Below, in pieces: positions 59,101-64,000 of a stretch of 64,000 nt of DNA. The DNA comes from Scatophagus argus (lineage: Eukaryota; Chordata; Actinopteri; Scatophagidae): NCBI RefSeq assembly GCF_020382885.2, contig NC_058511.1:18466504-18530503 (forward strand). Direction: 5' to 3'. The notes under the pieces were generated by a model. The model ran no database searches. It was given only the letters and a program-made list of their open reading frames with translations, and was not told the origin of the DNA. The number at the start of each line of letters is the position of its first letter. Positions within the stretch are counted from its first letter, which is position 1. The translations under genes were made by a program, and so were the position numbers.

Positions 59101-62100
59101 CTCAGAGAGTCCCTCAAAGCATGGAGTCACCCCAAAAGTCTCTGCAGTGGAGGACATCAGCTGCCCATCAAGTTGGAGGTTCTTCAAACAGCCGGTAAAG
59201 CTGTATGCAGAGCTTCTCTAAAGGAACATCCATGGAAACACATATAAGAAGACAGAAAAATAAGAAAAATAAGAAGTTCAAAATTCAGTTTAGTAAGTGG
59301 TGTAAAGCGTGAAAGGAAAATGAGACATTGTTCCTATTACAAATAAAAGTCAGCTCAGTACACTCAGAAGTTTTGCCACTGCCATTGGCTTATTGTGGTA
59401 TAACTTGTAGCTTATGGTGGCTAATGCCAGCTAATTTTGGATAGATTTGGCTGTATAACTGACTGCTTAATCAGTCGGTTTACCTACTTAATGACTCTTA
59501 TCTTGTTGGACTACTGATATGATGCATTTTGGCCTTTATCAGTAATTGCTGTTACATAAGGTAGCTTTAAAGCAGCAGCAATCAATATTTTTAACAGTTC
59601 ACCTAAAAATTATCTTCTTCCCTCCATGCTGATGGAAAGTGTGGTGAAGTTTGTCAGTCCACAAAATGTTTTGCAGCAAAATAGCATTGCAGCATTCTCT
59701 TTAACAATGAAGGAGCGGGAAACTTGTTTTCAAAGGTACTTTCAGCTTAGCGGTTTCAGTGAAGTTTTCAGGGTGTAAATAAAGTCATTTCAAATCAGTT
59801 AGCTTCTTCAGTTGTTCATGAGAATGTTGCTATAATGTTTTGCTCTGAAGCTTCAGAAATGCTTTATGGACTAAGAAACCTCACCTGACTTTCCATCAGC
59901 TTGAGAGTGAGTAGATAATAACTGTGAAAGAAAATTACTTTTTATTACTGTAGGATGCCCTCCTGTTGAGTTCTAAGAGGAAGACGTTCACACTGGTGTT
60001 GAAGTTGAGTCGAGCTGACAGGACTATATATACTCTAGAAGATTTAGTACAAGATCACTGTTTCATTCAAGGTGAGACCTTGACAAAAGATTCATACATT
60101 TCAACTGACCTGTGCTGAGTGTGTTTTTAATGTTAAATCTCTTCCACATAAACTTTTAACCCATACCTGAACATTCTTTTGGGCTCTCCCTGGAGGGACT
60201 CCTCCAATATAGATGGGACTGCTGACATGCCAGGAGACACTGCTTCCTTGAACTCTGTCTTGCAGCACTGTGAGGCCATCAATTATTAACCGCCCCATAC
60301 TCCCATCACGGATAAAAATAACCTTGAGCAGAAGAAGAAGAGAGAAGGTTGATACATAACTAAACATACATCCACTCATGTATATATACTGATTGAAAGA
60401 ACTTACATTGTGCCATGCACCGTCATTGTATTTATCTTCGCTCTTGATTTTGACTCTTTGATCTGCGACGTTGAATGTGTACACTAGCTTCCCATGAGCC
60501 AGGAAGAGAGCCATGAAGTTGTCCTCTTGGACATCAGATACATAAAAGATGAGGCCAAAGGGTGAGTGGGTCTTTAGGGACAAGGAGAAGTGGGACCTGG
60601 GAGACGGTCGGTACATTTAGTTATGTAAAAGAGAGTACATGTGCAGAGTCAGATTTTGAACAGACTTGACCTTCAGGTTACTTTGCTTTACATACCTCTC
60701 AGAAAAGGAGTCTGGGAGGTCTGAGTAGTGGTGCCTGCTATTGGCGATGCCACCGTAGTGGAAGGCTTGGCGAGTTGCTGTGGGACTTGAGGAGAGGTAG
60801 CAGGGTTCAGTGTGCACCTCTGATGGCTCCTGGTCATCACTGTTCATTTCCATCAGCCCATGGTGGAGGCCAGACTTCTCCCTGCTAACCTATGAAAGCA
60901 TTTATTGAATGTTAGGATGGCCCAGATCATTGAAACCACAAAAAAAAAGACAGACCCTCCCCCGGAACAATGGTATTCATCGTGGTCTACTGAAGACACT
61001 CTTTTTATTTTACCTTCTGAGACTGGTTCTGTTTGGCTCTAGAGGAGTGCCTTGACAGTAGAGCAGCAGGGGGGCGCTGGACTGGACAGTCCTGCAGGGA
61101 AGTTTGAACTTTCTCTGTGTATCGCTGGAAGTCCTCAGACTCAATGTCCCGGTCCTGTCTACAGAAACACAGAGAAGCAGAGTGCTTCAGAGATGCTCTC
61201 AGCACACCAACATGTCCCCATAGCAACAAACTCCTTGTCCTTAACTACTTAGCTCACAGCTGCAGGAACTAGAGCCAAATCCTCAAATAGAATGCTCTCA
61301 ACATAGTCTCAGTCGCAGTAGAGAGATGTGAAGGGGACACTTTAGTCTAGTGTAACCTGCAGGATAAATTATTTGCATCCTCTCTTACTCTAGTAACTGT
61401 TCACTGATTGTTTACCTGTTGATGTAGGCATAGCTGATGCAGCCTGTGAAGTTCTTTAAGCTGCTGCTTGGAGACCCTCCATAGTAGAAGGTCTTCACAG
61501 TAGACCCTGATGGGGATTTTGCGGCTGATGACGGACGTTTCTTGTCCTGCTTGTCTTTGTCGTCCACCAAGAGTGAATATCTAAGGTGAACAGTTAAACA
61601 GTCATTCAAACCTGATACTAATACACTATCCACACTAATACTGTCTTTTGAAAATGCTCAGCTTTTGCTACATTACCAATTTGTGTCCAAACTACTCCAT
61701 GATACACACTATATGATATAATATATATATATTATTAACATTTTGCTTACAGCTTGGAGTAGCGCATTCCTTGTAATATTCCACTAACATGAAAAATACC
61801 GTAAACCCAACAACTAAAGGTATGATATGGAGTATGTTTTCAGGAATTTTTTCTTTTATATTTCTTCATTTTTCTGCTTGAATGCAATAAAAACACATCC
61901 GCTTGTACTTTATTTGTTTTCTGCACCTACAATTAGGTGGTAAATTCATCCACTTACTGAAATCTGAAATCTGAAAGATTATGTTAATTCATTGATTCAT
62001 GTGCAGGTGCAGTTGATGCTACACATGATTTTTAAATAGCCACACTTTTTCAGTCCACAGGACTTTTACATACCATTTCTTTCTGTCAGCATATACTGGC

Positions 62101-63799
62101 ATTAAACTGGAGATCACAAGGTGGATTCTAAATCTTAGAACAAACTTTGAGTAGAAGTTAAAAATGTGTAACTTGAGCGATTCCCTGCATAAAAAAGTCA
62201 CAGCGCCCACTGGCAAACCAGTCCAACTCTGGACCACTGAGGGTAAAGGAACTGAAAACAGCACATATTCTATGTTAATTTTCACTTTGAGTATCTAATT
62301 TTCCCACAAAAAAAAAAAAAAAAAAAAAAAAACTCACAATACTTTCACACTGCATATTCTTAGCCCAGGCCTACATTCCTACCACACACAGTTTGTTAAC
62401 CCAGGATCAGCCCAAGCCCAGGGCTACATGATTGACACTGTACTTTTACCAGCCCTAGGTTAAGGAACACATGACTAATTGACACCCATGTGACCACCCA
62501 TGTGACTACTCTTTTTGTTACTTTAGACCCATTTCACACTGGCACCTTTTAGCCCCATGTTTACGTGACTTTCAGGGGATAACTCCACATACTTGAGGCT
62601 AACCCTACGTTGGAGCAGGGGCAGTGAGCCCACTTTGGAATATGCAAGGGTTGTAGCAGTGTGAAGTTAATGCTTCTAGCTCCATACTAAGTGTGAAAAG
62701 CAATCTGATCATTCTGAAATGTAATTAATAGGGACTGAGAACTGAATTGGATTCTGCTGTCTCCATATGTTTAAATTTAAGTCTATCTAATGTTATACAG
62801 CTGAGAGGAAACACCTGTTAACAGGACTCTGCAGCTGTGAAGTTGAATACTTACTTCTGACTGTTCACTGAGGCCACTAAGAAGTGTGTCCTTCCGTCGT
62901 TGTATTGCTTTTTGTGTGATTTAACTCGAGTGCCTCTGCAGTTCAACACCACTGCTCCGTTCTCCAGGGAGATACTGAACTCATCAGACTGAACACAAGA
63001 CAAAATAAGTTTATAGTTAATACATAAGCGGCACAGAAAGGTTTTGAAAGGATTTCTTTTCCTCTAGTTCAAAACATATTAAAGGCAAATTCTTGATTTA
63101 TCTTATCTTTATGACAAAGTGATGCTTTTGATCCATGTTTTAACTCCAAAGTTAAAGTTTTAAAGGTAAATGCTGTACCAAAAAGTAATTTCCTCACACA
63201 GTCACGTGAAATTTAGCATTACAGTTAGCATTTATCTAAAACGAGAATTTTATCCATATGTATCAAAATAAAGATTAATGTATACCCCCTCGCTGTGGAA
63301 AAATAGAAGTCCGTTGGGCTGCAGTGATCTAAAGTTAAGTCCTCCCTCAAAGTTGTCGAAGGGTGAAATCTTCCCTGTGGATCCCAGGTAGCCCTCTCCA
63401 GTGAAATAGGCTTTACGGGACATCTGTCACAATGAAAACACACCTCACTTTCATTACCTATCACCTTTCACTCTCAGCTCAGCCTTCAGTTCAGTAACGG
63501 GAATATTGATTGACTCAGTTGTTGTTACTATAATTGTTGAACTAGAACAGCCATTTATTTTCTCTAAATTGAGAGTGAAAATTATTTGTGTATGCATTCA
63601 GACATTTGTGAGATCCAGTGCATTATCACAGACAGTTTGTATCTGGAAAGCGGTGGAGGCAGCACTTACAAAGGACTCCTCAGGGCAGCCACTGCTGATG
63701 CCAATGGTACCAGGCTCCTCCAGCAGGTTGAAGTCTTTTTTCTGGAACTGGAAACCTTTCACACAGCCCTTCAGGCCTACAGCAGCAGACAGCTCAGGC
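56138..63799 (-). CDS. lama4: Laminin subunit alpha-4, C-terminal LG domains (partial)
   Basis: The alpha chain of laminins 411/421 in vascular and muscle basement membranes; the LG domains bind integrins and dystroglycan. Thirteen exons seen: 63670-63799, 63286-63423, 62855-62988, 61416-61580, 61014-61158, 60696-60889, 60407-60596, 60167-60322, 59058-59217, 58115-58242, 57905-57998, 56366-56485, 56138-56283. Phases agree; 632 residues to the stop. They cover the end of LG2, LG3 (FDNFEGGLNFRSLQPNGLLF), the LG3-LG4 linker, LG4 (SPFGLIFYVSDVQEDNFMAL) and LG5 (WHRITVIRDANVVQLDVDS). The final SGAVSVGTCPAA matches human LAMA4 (SGAVSINSCPAA) rather than other alpha chains. The 5' two thirds lie beyond the right edge. 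An inverted-repeat element sits in the intron at 58.7 kb. Confidence 0.97.
58694..58934. mobile_element. MITE-like element with long inverted repeats
   Basis: The outer 43 bp on the left (from AGAGTTAAAGCAAGGCGTCT at 58,700) and on the right (ending at 58,928) are reverse complements with one mismatch; with the flanks the match extends to about 49 bp. The middle is about 140 bp and codes for nothing. It lies in a lama4 intron between the exons ending at 59,058 and starting at 58,242. No certain target duplication was found. It resembles a common fish repeat text (ACTTGAAGACGTTTCGCTGC). Confidence 0.75.
62308..62332 (+). repeat. Poly(A) run
   Basis: An uninterrupted run of about 25 A in a lama4 intron. 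It may be the tail of a retroposon, but no recognisable body precedes it. Confidence 0.8.
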
Positions 63800-64000
63800 C
63801 TGTGGTGACACACATATTGTCACCATCTTATAGTGAGACATCCTTCTTACAGTATGCTGCCAAATTACAAAGTAGGTTTACTTATATCTGCAGTGCACTA
63901 ATATAATATTTTGGCCACTTGGCCACAACAAACTAAAAACACATCTCTTATAAACAGTTTTTATGGTTGATGGGCTAGCAAACAGTTAATTACAGAGCAA

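Noticed and set aside
63506-63906. 100- and 106-codon plus frames at the right edge
   Set aside because: They are antisense to a lama4 exon with good splice sites and conserved protein on the minus strand.
1-64000. CRISPR arrays, operons, phage or bacterial elements
   Set aside because: No regularly spaced direct repeats or prokaryotic gene organisation; all genes are split by introns.

Overview
The window is nuclear DNA of a teleost fish, probably a percomorph. It is AT-rich and intron-rich, with consensus GT-AG splice sites, and carries fish-type repeats: tRNA-headed SINEs with (ATGG)n tails, Tc1/mariner relics and non-LTR reverse-transcriptase remnants. Only short exons are open; nearly all long open frames are repeat-derived or antisense shadows. 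The spliced models below were assembled by hand from exon homology and matching splice phases.

Layout. 1-13.2 kb holds no recognisable coding exon. It has one CCAAT/GC-box promoter-like patch near 10.07 kb and a possible minus-strand non-coding exon near 9.5 kb; by the known human order FYN-CCN6-TUBE1-LAMA4 this could be the 5' end and first intron of fyn (inference only). 13.8-22.3 kb (minus) is an SLC22 organic-anion transporter most like SLC22A13/OAT10. 22.3-31.2 kb is gene-free and repeat-bearing. 31.2-41.3 kb (plus) is ccn6 (wisp3), with a 6.6 kb first intron that holds decayed tRNA copies. 41.9-51.0 kb (minus) is tube1 (epsilon-tubulin), tail-to-tail with ccn6. 51.4-54.1 kb (plus) is dnal1 (axonemal dynein light chain 1), head-to-head with tube1 across 383 bp. 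56.1-63.8 kb (minus) is the 3' part of lama4 (laminin alpha-4, end of LG2 through LG5), which runs off the right edge.

Functionally, tube1 and dnal1 are both centriole/cilium genes and share one short intergenic promoter with X-box-like sites. ccn6 and lama4 encode secreted matrix proteins, and the SLC22 protein is a membrane transporter. No previously undescribed gene system is evident. The most interesting points are the tube1/dnal1 bidirectional ciliary promoter, TG-repeat splice acceptors in dnal1, a Glu-to-Lys change in a core SLC22 motif, the eroded cysteine framework of the ccn6 VWC domain, a degenerate tRNA cluster, and a near-perfect inverted-repeat element in a lama4 intron.
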